Shown piece by piece: positions 8,117 to 17,225 of a DNA stretch of 64,000 nucleotides. The stretch comes from Arthrobacter silvisoli (GTDB taxonomy: Bacteria; Actinomycetota; Actinomycetes; Actinomycetales; Micrococcaceae): NCBI RefSeq assembly GCF_003369445.1, contig NZ_QRCU01000076.1, positions 84,830-148,829 of the forward strand, read 5' to 3'. The translations under genes and the position numbers were made by a program. The stretch's first letter is position 1. The number at the start of each line of letters is the position of its first letter. The notes under the pieces were generated by a model. That model was not told the origin of the DNA, ran no database searches, and saw only the letters and a program-made list of their open reading frames with translations.

Positions 8117-9430
8117 ATGGCTAGCCAAGAGGTTGAAGTCCTCGTTGTCGGCGCAGGTCAGGCCGGGATCGCGATGAGCGAGCATTTGAGTGAGCGCGGA
8201 ATCACGCACCTGGTCCTGGAACGGGACCGCATCGCCGAGCGGTGGCGCACGATGCGCTGGGATTCCCTGGTCGCGAACGGACCGGCCTGGCATGACCGCT
8301 TTCCCGGGCTGGAGTTCAGCGGCCTTGAGCCCGGTGACTTCGCCTCGAAGGAACAGGTGGCCGACTACTTCGAGGCCTACGCAGCGAAGATCGACGCGCC
8401 GGTGCGCTGCGGCGTCGAGGTGGTGTCGGTCCGCAGGAAGGCCGGGGCTCCCGGCTTCCACATCCAGACCAGCGACGGGGACCTCGACGCCCGCTATGTC
8501 GTGGCCGCAACCGGACCGTTCCAGAAAGCGGTGATCCCCGCCGTCGTACCCGAAAAGGCGGGGCTCGTGCAGATGCATTCCAGTTCGTACCGCAATCCGG
8601 ACCAACTGCCCGACGGCGGCGTCCTGGTTGTGGGGGCTGGTTCCTCCGGCGTGCAGATCGCCGCGGAGATCCAACGTTCCGGCCGGCAGGTGTACCTTTC
8701 GGTGGGCCCGCACGACCGTCCCCCGCGCAGCTACCGCGGACGCGACTTCTGCTGGTGGCTCGGGGTGCTCGGAATGTGGGATGCCTCCACTCCGCCGCAG
8801 GGAGCCGAGCACGTCACCATCGCAGTGAGCGGGGCAGACGGCGGCCGCACCGTCGACTTCCGCGAACTCGCCGATGGCGGGATCAAGCTTGTTGGCCGGA
8901 CTGAATCATTCGAGGACGGCACCGTGCGGTTCGCAGGGGACCTCCGCGTCAACATCGCCAACGGCGACGCCCACTACCTTGGGCTGCTCGATGAAGCCGA
9001 CGCGTATGTCGAGCGGAACGGCCTCGATCTTCCCGAGGAGCCAGAGGCCCGCATGGTGCGGCCCGACCCGGACAGCCTCACCGATCCCATCCTCGAACTC
9101 GACCTGGCCGGAGCCGGCATCCGCTCCATCATCTGGGCCACCGGCTTCGTCCAGGATTACAGCTGGCTCCAAGTGGACGCGTTCGACGAAAAGGGCAAGC
9201 CGCGGCAGCAGCGCGGCGTTTCCTCCGAGCCCGGGGTCTACTTCCTCGGGCTGCCCTGGCAGTCCCGCCGCGGTTCGAGCTTCATCTGGGGCGTGTGGCA
9301 CGACGCCAAGTACGTTGCCGAGCAGATTTCCATCCAGCGCAGCTACCTGGCCCATAACGAGCAGCATGCACTGGTGGGGAGTGCCCCGGCCGCGGTGCAG
9401 GCTGCGGTACCGGCCGGGGTGGCTGGCTAG
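8117..9430 (+). CDS. Flavin-containing monooxygenase (CzcO/YUCCA-like NAD(P)/FAD oxidoreductase)
   Basis: 437 residues from the ATG at 8117, which follows AGGAG at 8105-8109; an upstream GTG in frame is not supported. Two Rossmann folds are evident: FAD-binding GAGQAG at residues 12-17 and NADPH-binding GAGSSG at 173-178. Between them is QMHSSSYRNP, the family HSxxYRNP signature, and near the C-terminus IIWATGF. These enzymes oxygenate soft nucleophiles or do Baeyer-Villiger chemistry; the substrate is unknown. It stands alone with about 210 bases of AT-richer upstream sequence that would carry its promoter and ends in a bidirectional hairpin. Confidence 0.87.
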   Translation: MASQEVEVLVVGAGQAGIAMSEHLSERGITHLVLERDRIAERWRTMRWDSLVANGPAWHDRFPGLEFSGLEPGDFASKEQVADYFEAYAAKIDAPVRCGVEVVSVRRKAGAPGFHIQTSDGDLDARYVVAATGPFQKAVIPAVVPEKAGLVQMHSSSYRNPDQLPDGGVLVVGAGSSGVQIAAEIQRSGRQVYLSVGPHDRPPRSYRGRDFCWWLGVLGMWDASTPPQGAEHVTIAVSGADGGRTVDFRELADGGIKLVGRTESFEDGTVRFAGDLRVNIANGDAHYLGLLDEADAYVERNGLDLPEEPEARMVRPDPDSLTDPILELDLAGAGIRSIIWATGFVQDYSWLQVDAFDEKGKPRQQRGVSSEPGVYFLGLPWQSRRGSSFIWGVWHDAKYVAEQISIQRSYLAHNEQHALVGSAPAAVQAAVPAGVAG

Positions 9431-9442
9431 GCGCGGACAGGG

Positions 9443-9478
9443 CAAAGGCAGGGCAGCTGAATGGCCGCCCTGCCTTTG
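9443..9478. terminator. Bidirectional terminator hairpin
   Basis: CAAAGGCAGGGC (9443-9454) pairs perfectly with GCCCTGCCTTTG (9467-9478), loop of 12 bases. It lies between two convergent genes, the monooxygenase and the dicarboxylate permease. The remaining 100 bases to 9580 show no gene. Confidence 0.7.
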
Positions 9479-9580
9479 GTGCGTACGGGGTGTTCCTGCG
9501 CCCGTCCTTCGGGTCTCCTGTTGCGCCGGAGGGCAGGTTCCCGTGCGCTGGCCGGACACTGGTCCGGCGGTCTGTGCCGG

Positions 9581-11020
9581 CTACATGATGCCGGTCGGCA
9601 CGAGCAGGCCCCAGGCCAGCGCGGGGGCGATGAGGACAACGCCGCCTGCGTACGCCATGAGCTGGCGGTAGACCCGCTGCCGGTCAGCGTCGCGTGCATT
9701 GGCCACCACGAGCGCTCCGTCCGTCGAGAACGGCGAAACGTCCACCACGGTGGCGGCGACGGACAAGGCGGCGACAGTCCCCGAGGCGCTCAGCGAACTG
9801 GTCGCCAGCAGCGGACCGGCCAGGGGTATGAACGCGGTCAGCAGGGCGGTGGATGACGCGAAGGCGGACCCGACCCCGATGACGTAGCAGAGGACGAGGG
9901 CGATCAGGAGCGGGGCGCCCAGTGCGAGTGCCTGCTCGGCGAGGGTGTCGATGACGCCGACGTGCTGGAGCAGGGAGACGTAGGTGATCATGCCTGCCAC
10001 AAGCAGCACCGTGGACCAGGAGATGCCGCCGATGAAGGTCTTGTGTTCCTTGATGTTGACGAAGGCCAGGATCAGGCCCGCGGACAGCGCAACGAAGCCG
10101 ATGGGCATGTGGAAACCGAGCGTGCACACCAGGATCGCGAAGATCAACGCCAGAGTGAGGATTTGCTGTCCGTTGGGACGTCCGATGCGTGGTGTGTCCA
10201 GGCCGCCGTATTCGTTGGCGTGCTTGTCGCGCAGCTTGCCCACGAGGGCGAACACCACGATGGTCAGCGCCGACAAGATGAAATTGAGGGCGAAGCTGGC
10301 CAGGAACAGTGCGCCCTGGTCGATGGGGAATCCATTCTTGTGGGCGATGTCGTGGACCAGCACGCCGGCCACGGAGAGCGGCGAGAAGCCGCCGGCGTGG
10401 GCGCCGTTGATAACGAACGCCCCCATGAGGACGGGGTGGATGCGCGACTCGTAGGCAAGTCCGAGGGCTGCCGGCGCCAGCAGGGCCACGGCCGCCGGGC
10501 TGAAGGTGCCAAGTGCGGTCAGCGCCGCTGCCATGAGGAAGAACACCCATGGCAGCAGCATGGTCTTTCCCCTGACCAGCCGCACGCAGCTTTGCACAAT
10601 GATGTCGATCGAGCCGTTCCGCTGGGCCATGCTGAAGAAGTAGGTGACGCCGATGATCGTCAGGACGATACTCGCCGGGAACTCCTCGAGGATCTGCTTG
10701 TCGCTCATTCCGAGGACGAAGTAGCCCACGCCGAAAGAGGCAACAAGTCCCATGACGCCGATGTTCAAAGGCCACTTCGTGGCAACCACGAACATCACAA
10801 CAAGGATGACGAGCGGGACGATCTGCGCGGCGGTCATGGTCGGCTCCGATTCCGAGGCAGCCGTTGGGTTGCCCAGGACACCACCGAACAGGAGGGCCAG
10901 CAAGCCCAGGACAGTGATGGCGGCTGCCGTCACCAGCAGGATACGACGGCGGCGCTTGGGCCGCCGGGAACGGTCGTCGAGGGTGTTGCTTGGTGCAGTC
11001 TTTTCTGCTGTCTTAGTCAT
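9581..11020 (-). CDS. Dicarboxylate permease of the MatC / SLC13-like family
   Basis: I start at the ATG at 11020 (479 residues, GAGAGAG ribosome site); a longer frame upstream would run into the isomerase gene. A basic N-terminus (RSRRPKRRRR) precedes about 12 membrane segments. The segment NIGVMGLVASFGVGYFVLGMSDKQILEEFPASIVLTIIGVTYFFSMAQ resembles the MatC N-terminal domain of malonate/dicarboxylate carriers, and paired re-entrant-like segments (ALGTFSPAAVALLAPAALGLA; GSAFASSTALLTAFIPLAGPL) match the ion-transporter fold. It follows the PrpF-family gene by 46 bases on the same strand, so the substrate is probably a di- or tricarboxylate that the isomerase then acts on. Confidence 0.75.
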   Translation of the reverse strand: MTKTAEKTAPSNTLDDRSRRPKRRRRILLVTAAAITVLGLLALLFGGVLGNPTAASESEPTMTAAQIVPLVILVVMFVVATKWPLNIGVMGLVASFGVGYFVLGMSDKQILEEFPASIVLTIIGVTYFFSMAQRNGSIDIIVQSCVRLVRGKTMLLPWVFFLMAAALTALGTFSPAAVALLAPAALGLAYESRIHPVLMGAFVINGAHAGGFSPLSVAGVLVHDIAHKNGFPIDQGALFLASFALNFILSALTIVVFALVGKLRDKHANEYGGLDTPRIGRPNGQQILTLALIFAILVCTLGFHMPIGFVALSAGLILAFVNIKEHKTFIGGISWSTVLLVAGMITYVSLLQHVGVIDTLAEQALALGAPLLIALVLCYVIGVGSAFASSTALLTAFIPLAGPLLATSSLSASGTVAALSVAATVVDVSPFSTDGALVVANARDADRQRVYRQLMAYAGGVVLIAPALAWGLLVPTGIM

Positions 11021-11066
11021 GATGCTCTCTCTTCGTTGAGTAGCGTTGCTCAGTTGGTGGCCCGGC

Positions 11067-12185
11067 TCAGTTGGTAGCGCCGGCGAAGGTGACGTCGACT
11101 GTGCTGTCGATGGCCTCGGGAAGGTGGATTGTGGTGGAAGCGATGGTGCGGGCTGTTCGGTCCACGCCGACGAACTGGGATCCATCCCGTTCCTCACTCC
11201 AGGTCGCGATCACCCCGGCTGGCGTCCGCAAGCGCAGGGTGGGTTGAACTCTGCCGCCCGTGACGTCGTTCATGACGGTGCCCGGGGTCCGGGCGGCGAG
11301 CGTCAGCGCGATGCTTCCGGTGATGGCCAAGGCCGGGTGGGGCTTGCCCATGGAGAGCATCATGACGTTGGCGTCGCTTTCCTGGTCGGACTGCGCGGGG
11401 GGAGCAACTATCGCGACCTTGGGGACGGCGCGGGCCGCATCGCTGGTGGTTGCCGCGAGTCCCATGCGAACGGCTGCTTCACGTCGAATGCGCTCGAGCG
11501 TCTGCAGTTGGAGTTCGACGCCGCCGAACCAGCTGTCGTAGCGTTCCGGGTCAAGGCCCAGCTCCTCAGCGCTGAGGATCACCACAGGCGCACCGGCGTC
11601 CACCATGGAGACAGTCCAGCGGGTCCCGGCGGCGGTTATGGTGTCGGTGGCAGCCCCGCTCGGCAGGAGCCTGCCTGTGGTCTTGCCCGCGGGATCCTGG
11701 AACCCAAGCCCCACCTCGTAGCCCGGGAACGGCACACCAGGCATGTGCGCTTGGGGGACGAGCGGCAGTGCTCCCGAGGGGGTGGCCACACGTTGGATGA
11801 TGACTTGGCCGGTATTCGTGTTGCGGGTGACGATCCGGGTGACATCGCCTTCAGGTGCCACCCACCCTTTTTCGATGGCGTAGAGGCCGACCACTGCTGA
11901 GCAGTTCCCGCAGTTGCTGCCCCAGTCCACCGTTGCCTCTTCGATACCCACCTGCGCGAAGGTGAACTCCACGTCGATATCCCCGCCCGGCGCCCGGTTG
12001 AGGATCATGGCCTTGCTGGTTGTTGACGTTGCCCCGCCAACGCCGTCGATCTGCCGGTGGTCGGGACTGCCAAAGAGCCGCGGGAGCAAGGCATCCGGGC
12101 TCGTTTGGGTCTCTTCCAGATGCGCCGATTCGAACACCCAGCACTTGCTGGTGCCACCGCGCATCCATTCCGCTTCGATCTTCAT
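11067..12185 (-). CDS. PrpF-family isomerase (methylaconitate / oxalomesaconate tautomerase type)
   Basis: 372 residues from the ATG at 12185 (GGAAG 5 bases upstream). PrpF proteins are diaminopimelate-epimerase folds that isomerise unsaturated tricarboxylates: 2-methylaconitate in the methylcitrate cycle, 4-oxalomesaconate in gallate/protocatechuate catabolism. Conserved here: MRGGTSK near the N-terminus, DGVGGATSTTSK, the WGSNCGNCSAVVG catalytic-lysine/cysteine region, and the C-terminal GKPHPALAITGSIALT. No methylcitrate or aromatic genes are nearby, so the exact acid is open. It is first in an operon with the permease and is divergent from a LysR regulator. Confidence 0.85.
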   Translation of the reverse strand: MKIEAEWMRGGTSKCWVFESAHLEETQTSPDALLPRLFGSPDHRQIDGVGGATSTTSKAMILNRAPGGDIDVEFTFAQVGIEEATVDWGSNCGNCSAVVGLYAIEKGWVAPEGDVTRIVTRNTNTGQVIIQRVATPSGALPLVPQAHMPGVPFPGYEVGLGFQDPAGKTTGRLLPSGAATDTITAAGTRWTVSMVDAGAPVVILSAEELGLDPERYDSWFGGVELQLQTLERIRREAAVRMGLAATTSDAARAVPKVAIVAPPAQSDQESDANVMMLSMGKPHPALAITGSIALTLAARTPGTVMNDVTGGRVQPTLRLRTPAGVIATWSEERDGSQFVGVDRTARTIASTTIHLPEAIDSTVDVTFAGATN

Positions 12186-12382
12186 GATCTCTTCCTTGCT
12201 CTCCGAAGCCCCAGGCATTGAGGGGATGATTCGAGATTGAGCCAAATCACAAATGAAGACAATGTTTGATCTGTGGAAGGGGATGTAGCATTGCTTCATT
12301 CACTGTCTTGGAAGGGCAGGATGGAACGACGAAGCAGCGGATGGCTTGATGATCGTCGCCCGTGAAGGCGCGATTCATCGGA

Positions 12383-12406
12383 GGAATGCATAGAATTAAC
12401 CATTCC
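12383..12406 (+). promoter_or_regulatory. Promoter and operator dyad before the LysR gene
   Basis: GGAATG (12383-12388) and CATTCC (12401-12406) form a perfect dyad with a 12-base spacer. Within the spacer is TAGAAT (12391-12396), a good -10 hexamer, about 28 bases before the TTG start. A protein bound here would block the lysR promoter, as in LysR autorepression. The divergent promoter of the isomerase gene must lie in 12186-12380; I cannot place its hexamers. Confidence 0.45.
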
Positions 12407-12423
12407 TACTGAAAGGTAAAGAT

Positions 12424-13362
12424 TTGCTAAACGAAGAATATGCAAGTCTTTTCGACATCCGGCGCCTGGCGCTGCTGGTTGAGGTCGTGGAGCAAGGGTC
12501 CATCACGGCTGCTGCCGATTTGATGTTGTACACACCCTCTGCGGTTTCCCAACAACTCAGGAAGCTTGAGCAGGAGGTCGGGCAACCGCTGCTGAACCGG
12601 CGCTCCCGCGGCGTCGTGCCCACGGAGGCAGGTCAGGTGCTGGCCGGCCACGCACGCAAGATCGTCGGGCAAATGAAGGCTGCCCAGGCCGACCTTGAGC
12701 AAATCGCGGGACTGAAGCGCGGCTCGCTGGCCGTGGGTACCTTTCCGACCCTTGCCGGTTCGTTCCTCCCTTTGGTGATCAGGGCTTTCAAGAAGCGGTA
12801 CCCGGCCATTGGCCTGTCCTTGCGGAGTGCGCGCTTCGATGAACTCGTCAATGATCTCCAGTCCGGACTCACCGGCCTGTGCTTGCTGTGGGACTATCCG
12901 TGGAATCGCTTCCACGATGACACCATCCGCGTGACGGAGGTTTTTCACGAAAGCACAGTGCTCCTCGTATCCCGCAACCACCCCCTCGCGGACCGGGAGG
13001 AGATCCGGATGGAGGAACTCCGCAAGGAATCATGGATCGTCCGCGCCGAAGCCCACCCCGTGGTGGAAGTCCTGCAACGCTCCGCCCATGCGGCGGGCTT
13101 TGAACCGACCATCGGCTTCCTGGCCAACGACTACCAGGAGGCCCAAGCCATGGTCAGTGTCGGCATGGGCGTAGCCATGGTGCCCAAGACTGCTGTTGCC
13201 CTCCAGCACCCCGATGTGCGCGTCATCAGCCTTGGCCCCGATGCACCCCTGCGGCGGGTGTTGCTTGCCCAACGCCAGGATAAGGTCTACGCCCCGGCGG
13301 AGGTTGCCTTCCAGTCCACCTTGTTGGAGATCGCCCGGGAACGCGCCGAAGACTATTTGTAG
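12424..13362 (+). CDS. LysR-family transcriptional regulator
   Basis: 312 residues from a TTG start with GAAAGG 7 bases upstream. The N-terminal winged helix (FDIRRLALLVEVVEQGSITAAADLMLYTPSAVSQQLRKLEQEVG, residues about 9-52) is a standard LysR DNA-binding domain; the rest is the periplasmic-binding-like effector domain, beginning GSLAVGTFPTLAGSFLP. It is divergent from the PrpF-permease operon and probably activates it in response to a carboxylic acid. It converges with the aspartase-like gene, with 21 bases between; those hold only a small GGGAC/GTCCC hairpin. Confidence 0.88.
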   Translation: MLNEEYASLFDIRRLALLVEVVEQGSITAAADLMLYTPSAVSQQLRKLEQEVGQPLLNRRSRGVVPTEAGQVLAGHARKIVGQMKAAQADLEQIAGLKRGSLAVGTFPTLAGSFLPLVIRAFKKRYPAIGLSLRSARFDELVNDLQSGLTGLCLLWDYPWNRFHDDTIRVTEVFHESTVLLVSRNHPLADREEIRMEELRKESWIVRAEAHPVVEVLQRSAHAAGFEPTIGFLANDYQEAQAMVSVGMGVAMVPKTAVALQHPDVRVISLGPDAPLRRVLLAQRQDKVYAPAEVAFQSTLLEIARERAEDYL

Positions 13363-13383
13363 AAGGCAAGGGACGCAGTCCCG

Positions 13384-14802
13384 CTACTCCAACCCCGCCA
13401 GCGACCTCGCCGACAGGGCGTCCTCGGTTTTCCGCGCATCCAGCAGGCCGCGCTCGATCACGAGCTCCGCGATGCTCCGCTCCGTAGCGAGGGCCTCTTT
13501 GGCCAGTTCCGCCGCGGCGCCGTAGCCAAGCAGGGGCGCCAGGCCCGTGACCACGCTGACCGAGGAGAGCATGCGCTGTTCCAGGATCCGGGTGTTCGCC
13601 CTGATGCCGTCAATGCAACGGGTGCGGAGTTGCCTGCACGCGACAGTGAGCCAGGCGATCGATTCCAGCAGCGCATCCACCATGACGGGTTCGAAGGCGT
13701 TGAGCTGCAGCTGGCCGGCCTCGACAGCCATGGTCACGGTGGCGTCGGCACCGACCACACGGAAGGCCACCTGGTTGACCATCTCGGGGATCACCGGGTT
13801 CACCTTGCCGGGCATGATGGACGATCCCGCCTGCACCGCGGGCAGGAAGATCTCCGCGAAGCCGGCCTGCGGTCCGGACGAAAGCAGCCGGAGGTCGTTG
13901 CAGATCTTGGAGAGCTTCACGGCCGCCCGCTTCAAGACGCCGGAGACGAGCATGAAGACGCCGGTATCGCCGGTGGCCTCGACCAGGTCGGCCGAGGACA
14001 CCAACCGGAGGCCCGGGAGTGAGTTGAGTTCGGCGATGACGGCGTCCCGGTAGCCCGGCGGGGCCGTGATGCCGGTGCCGATGGCCGTGGCACCGAGGTT
14101 TGATTCGCGCAGGTGGGGGAGCAGTTCCTCAAGCCGGTTCCCGTCTTCACGCAAGGTTTGTGCGAACGCGCCGAACTCCTGGCCAAGCGACATCGGCACA
14201 GCGTCCTGCAGCTGGGTGCGCCCCACCTTGAGGATTCCGGAGAACTCCGTGGCCTTCGCCGCGAAGGCCTCGATCAGCCGGGCGTGTTCGGCGCAGAGAC
14301 CGCTGATTTCCCGTTGCAGGGCGATCTTGATGGCCGTCGGGTAGACGTCGTTGGTGGACTGGCTGCGGTTCACGTCGTCAATCGGATGCAGCGCGGCGTA
14401 GTCGCCCTTGGCACGGCCCATCAGTTCCAGCGCCCGGTTGGCGATGACCTCGTTGGCGTTCATGTTGGTGCTGGTTCCAGCGCCGCCCTGGATGGCGTCC
14501 ACCACGAACTGGCCGTCCAGGATCCCGTCCATCACCTCCAAGGATGCCTGTTGGATGGCCGCGGACTTGCCTGGCTCGAGGAGGCCGAGGCCTTCATTGG
14601 CGCGTGCCGCCGCGTATTTCACCGCGCCCAGACCCCACACGAGGCACCGCATGGTGCCAACGGTCCGCCCGCTGACGGGGAAGTTTTCGACGGCCCGCAG
14701 GGTGCTGATGCCCCAATATGCACCCTCGGGGACCGTGCGGTCCCCGAGGCTGTCGCGCTCCAGACGGGTTCCGGGTTCCCGGGAAGAAGTTCGATCTGTC
14801 AT
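13384..14802 (-). CDS. aspA: Aspartate ammonia-lyase-like enzyme (aspartase/fumarase superfamily)
   Basis: 472 residues from the ATG at 14802. The superfamily signature GSSIMPGKVNP is intact, with the catalytic serine at about residue 327. GTSTNMNANEVIANRA and HPIDDVNRSQSTNDVYPTA are the substrate-binding loops of aspartases, and GRTQLQDAVPMSLGQE follows. Aspartase deaminates L-aspartate to fumarate. Being last in an operon with RidA, DUF1028 and an M20 amidohydrolase makes it plausible that it acts on an aspartate derivative or on aspartate released by the amidohydrolase. Substrate specificity within the superfamily cannot be read from the motifs. Confidence 0.85.
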   Translation of the reverse strand: MTDRTSSREPGTRLERDSLGDRTVPEGAYWGISTLRAVENFPVSGRTVGTMRCLVWGLGAVKYAAARANEGLGLLEPGKSAAIQQASLEVMDGILDGQFVVDAIQGGAGTSTNMNANEVIANRALELMGRAKGDYAALHPIDDVNRSQSTNDVYPTAIKIALQREISGLCAEHARLIEAFAAKATEFSGILKVGRTQLQDAVPMSLGQEFGAFAQTLREDGNRLEELLPHLRESNLGATAIGTGITAPPGYRDAVIAELNSLPGLRLVSSADLVEATGDTGVFMLVSGVLKRAAVKLSKICNDLRLLSSGPQAGFAEIFLPAVQAGSSIMPGKVNPVIPEMVNQVAFRVVGADATVTMAVEAGQLQLNAFEPVMVDALLESIAWLTVACRQLRTRCIDGIRANTRILEQRMLSSVSVVTGLAPLLGYGAAAELAKEALATERSIAELVIERGLLDARKTEDALSARSLAGLE

Positions 14803-14873
14803 GGTCCTGTCCTGGGAATGGCCGGGAAGCCCGGCGTGATGGGTGGGTCCGTCCACCCGGCGGGTCCGCCTGG

Positions 14874-16025
14874 CTAGCCCGCCAGGAAGTCCAACGCCGT
14901 CAGCGCAAGGGCGGCGGCGCCGTCGTGAATGGCTTGGTTGGCGGCGTCGCCGACGCAGTGGACGGCGAACTCGGGCTGGTGGTTGGCCGCGGGGAAGCAG
15001 CCCAGCCCGATGTATGGGTGGATGGCCGGGACCACCTGGGACACATTGCCCATGTCGGTGGATGCCCGGTTCATGGTGGCCTGTTCGGGTGGAGCATTGA
15101 AGTTCCTGCCCAAGGATTCGGCGTGCCGGATGTACAGCTCCAGTGCCCGCTGCTCCGTGCGGAATTCCGAGTAGGGCTCGGACTCCGGGGTGACCGAGAG
15201 TTCGCAGCCGGACGCCACGGCCCCGGCTTCGAAGCAGCGGTGCACCCGCTGCTCCAGTTCTCCCAGCTCGGCAAGGGATTCGGCACGGACGTACCAGCGG
15301 CCCTCGGTCTTTTCGGGGATGGCGTTGGGTGCCTCGCCGCCGCGGGTCTGGATGCCGTGGACGCGGGTCCCGGACGGCAGTTGCTGCCGGAGCAGGCCCA
15401 GGGCAACCTGGGCCACCACGAAGGCATCGTTGGCGTTGATGCCGTGCTCCGGATAGGCAGCGGCGTGGGCCGACTTGCCGCGGTATTCCACATGGTTGTG
15501 GGCTACGGCGTAGGGCCGGGCCTCGGCGGAATCCACCGGGCTGGGGTGGGCCATCATGGCCAGGTCCAGGCCACGGAAGGCGCCCTTCTTCAGCAGTTCG
15601 ATCTTCCCGCCGCCGCCTTCCTCCGCCGGGGTGCCGTAAAGCTCCACGGTCAGGTCCCGCTCGGCGGCGAACCCGGCCAGGGCGACGGCGGCCCCGCAGG
15701 AAATCGCGGTGATGATGTTGTGGCCGCAGGCGTGTCCCAGGCCGGGAAGGGCGTCGTACTCGGCCATCAGCCCCACCCGCCGGGAGCCGTTCCCGACGAC
15801 GGCACGCATCGCCGTCGGGAAGCCCAGGTAGCCTTCTTCGACGGCGAAGCCGTGGTTGGCCAGGTAGGCGGCCGTCCAGCCGGCGGCTTTGTGCTCCTGC
15901 CAGCCGAGTTCGGGGTTGGCGTGCAGCGTCTCCGAAAGCCCGATCAGCGCCGGGTGCTGCACCGCGACCGATTCGAGCACCCGCGTGCGGGTGCTCGTGT
16001 GGGCAGTCAACGCCTCAGCGCTCAT
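14874..16025 (-). CDS. M20-family amidohydrolase (AbgB / M20D-like)
   Basis: 383 residues. Metal-dependent hydrolase of N-acyl amino acids or dipeptides, close in pattern to p-aminobenzoyl-glutamate hydrolase subunit B. Seen: AEYDALPGLGHACGHNII with the D and HACGH metal ligands, GTPAEEGGGGK with the catalytic Glu pair, the dimerisation domain starting VEYRGKSAHAAAYPEHGINANDA, and a late MGNVSQVVPAIHP metal-ligand segment. The start overlaps the end of the DUF1028 gene by 11 bases. It is a paralogue of the amidohydrolase at 53178, sharing the EYDALP, HACGHN, GTPAEE, GLLRQQL, ASGC and TDMGNVS blocks. Confidence 0.87.
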   Translation of the reverse strand: MSAEALTAHTSTRTRVLESVAVQHPALIGLSETLHANPELGWQEHKAAGWTAAYLANHGFAVEEGYLGFPTAMRAVVGNGSRRVGLMAEYDALPGLGHACGHNIITAISCGAAVALAGFAAERDLTVELYGTPAEEGGGGKIELLKKGAFRGLDLAMMAHPSPVDSAEARPYAVAHNHVEYRGKSAHAAAYPEHGINANDAFVVAQVALGLLRQQLPSGTRVHGIQTRGGEAPNAIPEKTEGRWYVRAESLAELGELEQRVHRCFEAGAVASGCELSVTPESEPYSEFRTEQRALELYIRHAESLGRNFNAPPEQATMNRASTDMGNVSQVVPAIHPYIGLGCFPAANHQPEFAVHCVGDAANQAIHDGAAALALTALDFLAG

Positions 16026-16686
16026 CGCCCGGCACCCCGTAGCCCACGGAAGCCGCGGGGTCCAGGCCGCGCACCACGTAGTCGTTGCGCTGCGGAAGCC
16101 AGACCTCCAGCAGCCGGGCGAGCTCCCCGATCGGATCCTCGTGCCAGTCGACCCGCAGGTCCGTGTCCCGCCAACCGTGGCCGGAAACCACCGACATGCC
16201 GGCCGAGCGCACGGGCCCCGCCTCGCCGCCGGCCGCCTCGGCAGCCCGCAGGGCGGCCATCAGCCGCACTTCGAGCTCGCCGGAGGTGGCCTCGAACTCA
16301 TCGCAGAGGGCTTGGACGACGCCGGGTCCGGCGAGCATGTTGCCCGCCGCCACGCTGTGGGCGCCCCGGCCCTCGCCGATCACGCCGAGCGAGTGCTCGC
16401 CGCTGAACACCGCGGAACCGCCGCGCGCGTCGAGGACCACCAACTGCCGGTAACCGGCCGCCGGGGATTCGTGGACGACGGCGTCCACCGCCTCTTGCGC
16501 GGAGTATCCCGCCTGCAGGCGGTCCAGCAGGGCCGTGCCGAGCCGCGGATCGGTGATGTTCTGCGAGCTGACCGCCCCGACGCCGTCGCGCAGGTGTGCG
16601 CAGCGGGCCGCGACTGCGGGGGAGGAGGAGGAAACCGCGAGGCCGAAGCGGCCGTTGCCGTCGGTGGCGGCGATGCTGAAGGTCAC
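16015..16686 (-). CDS. DUF1028 family protein (Ntn-hydrolase-like), unknown activity
   Basis: 223 residues from a GTG at 16686, in GTGA overlap with the RidA stop; much longer in-frame extensions run inside ridA and are artefacts. The N-terminus TFSIAATDGNGRFGLAVSSSSPAVAARCAHLRDGVGAVSSQN is the DUF1028 signature. The family has an Ntn-hydrolase-like fold with a Thr/Ser near the N-terminus but no settled reaction. Further conserved parts: HSVAAGNMLAGPGVVQAL and GHGWRDTDLRVDWHEDPI. Tight coupling to RidA and an M20 amidohydrolase suggests it opens or hydrolyses an imine, lactam or amide intermediate in the same pathway; that is inference. Confidence 0.82.
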   Translation of the reverse strand: MTFSIAATDGNGRFGLAVSSSSPAVAARCAHLRDGVGAVSSQNITDPRLGTALLDRLQAGYSAQEAVDAVVHESPAAGYRQLVVLDARGGSAVFSGEHSLGVIGEGRGAHSVAAGNMLAGPGVVQALCDEFEATSGELEVRLMAALRAAEAAGGEAGPVRSAGMSVVSGHGWRDTDLRVDWHEDPIGELARLLEVWLPQRNDYVVRGLDPAASVGYGVPGDER

Positions 16687-17129
16687 GCTGCGCCCTCCGT
16701 GGAAACGGCCTCCGCCGAGGTGGTGGACAGCACGGCGGTGGCGTCGATCTCCACGAGCCACTCGGGCCGGGCCAGCGCCGAGACGACGATACCGGTGGAC
16801 ACCGGGAACACGCCCTTCAGCCAGCGGCCCATGGTGCGGTACACGGGTTCGCGGTAGCGCGGATCGATGATGTAGACGGTCACCTTGACGATGTCCTCGA
16901 GGCTGCTGCCGGCTTCCTTGAGCAGCATGTCGATGTTGGCCATGGCCTTTTCCGCCTGGGCCTCGACGTCGCCGATGCCCACGGACTCCCGCGTTTCCAG
17001 GTCTTGTCCGATCTGGCCCCGGAGGTAGACCACGCCGTTGGCCACCACGGCCTGGCAAAGGTCGTTGTCGAGGTTCTGTTCCGGGTAGGTGTCCTTCGTG
17101 TTGAACGTGCGGATGCGCTGGTGCTTCAC
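16683..17129 (-). CDS. RidA / YjgF-YER057c family deaminase
   Basis: 148 residues. The RidA core is clear: AVVANGVVYLRGQIGQDLETRESVGIGDVEAQAEKAMANIDMLLKEAG and the C-terminal HRV-type segment WLVEIDATAV. RidA proteins hydrolyse reactive imines or enamines. The sequence carries V-R-near SARPEWLVEI where archetypal RidA has the Arg that binds the substrate carboxylate (here R of LARPEW), so activity is plausible. It is the first gene of an operon RidA-DUF1028-M20-aspartase and is divergent from a LysR regulator. Confidence 0.85.
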   Translation of the reverse strand: MKHQRIRTFNTKDTYPEQNLDNDLCQAVVANGVVYLRGQIGQDLETRESVGIGDVEAQAEKAMANIDMLLKEAGSSLEDIVKVTVYIIDPRYREPVYRTMGRWLKGVFPVSTGIVVSALARPEWLVEIDATAVLSTTSAEAVSTEGAA

Positions 17130-17225
17130 TTTGGCCGCTGCCTCTTCGTCTCGCTGGTGGATGCTTGTGAATCAGCTTCCCGCCCGCCCTCGGAATCTGT
17201 CCAACAGTCCTTTTAGAACGGTTGT

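Noticed and set aside
16687..17058. Extended N-terminus of the DUF1028 protein
   Set aside because: It lies in another frame of ridA, and the DUF1028 signature starts exactly at the GTG at 16686.
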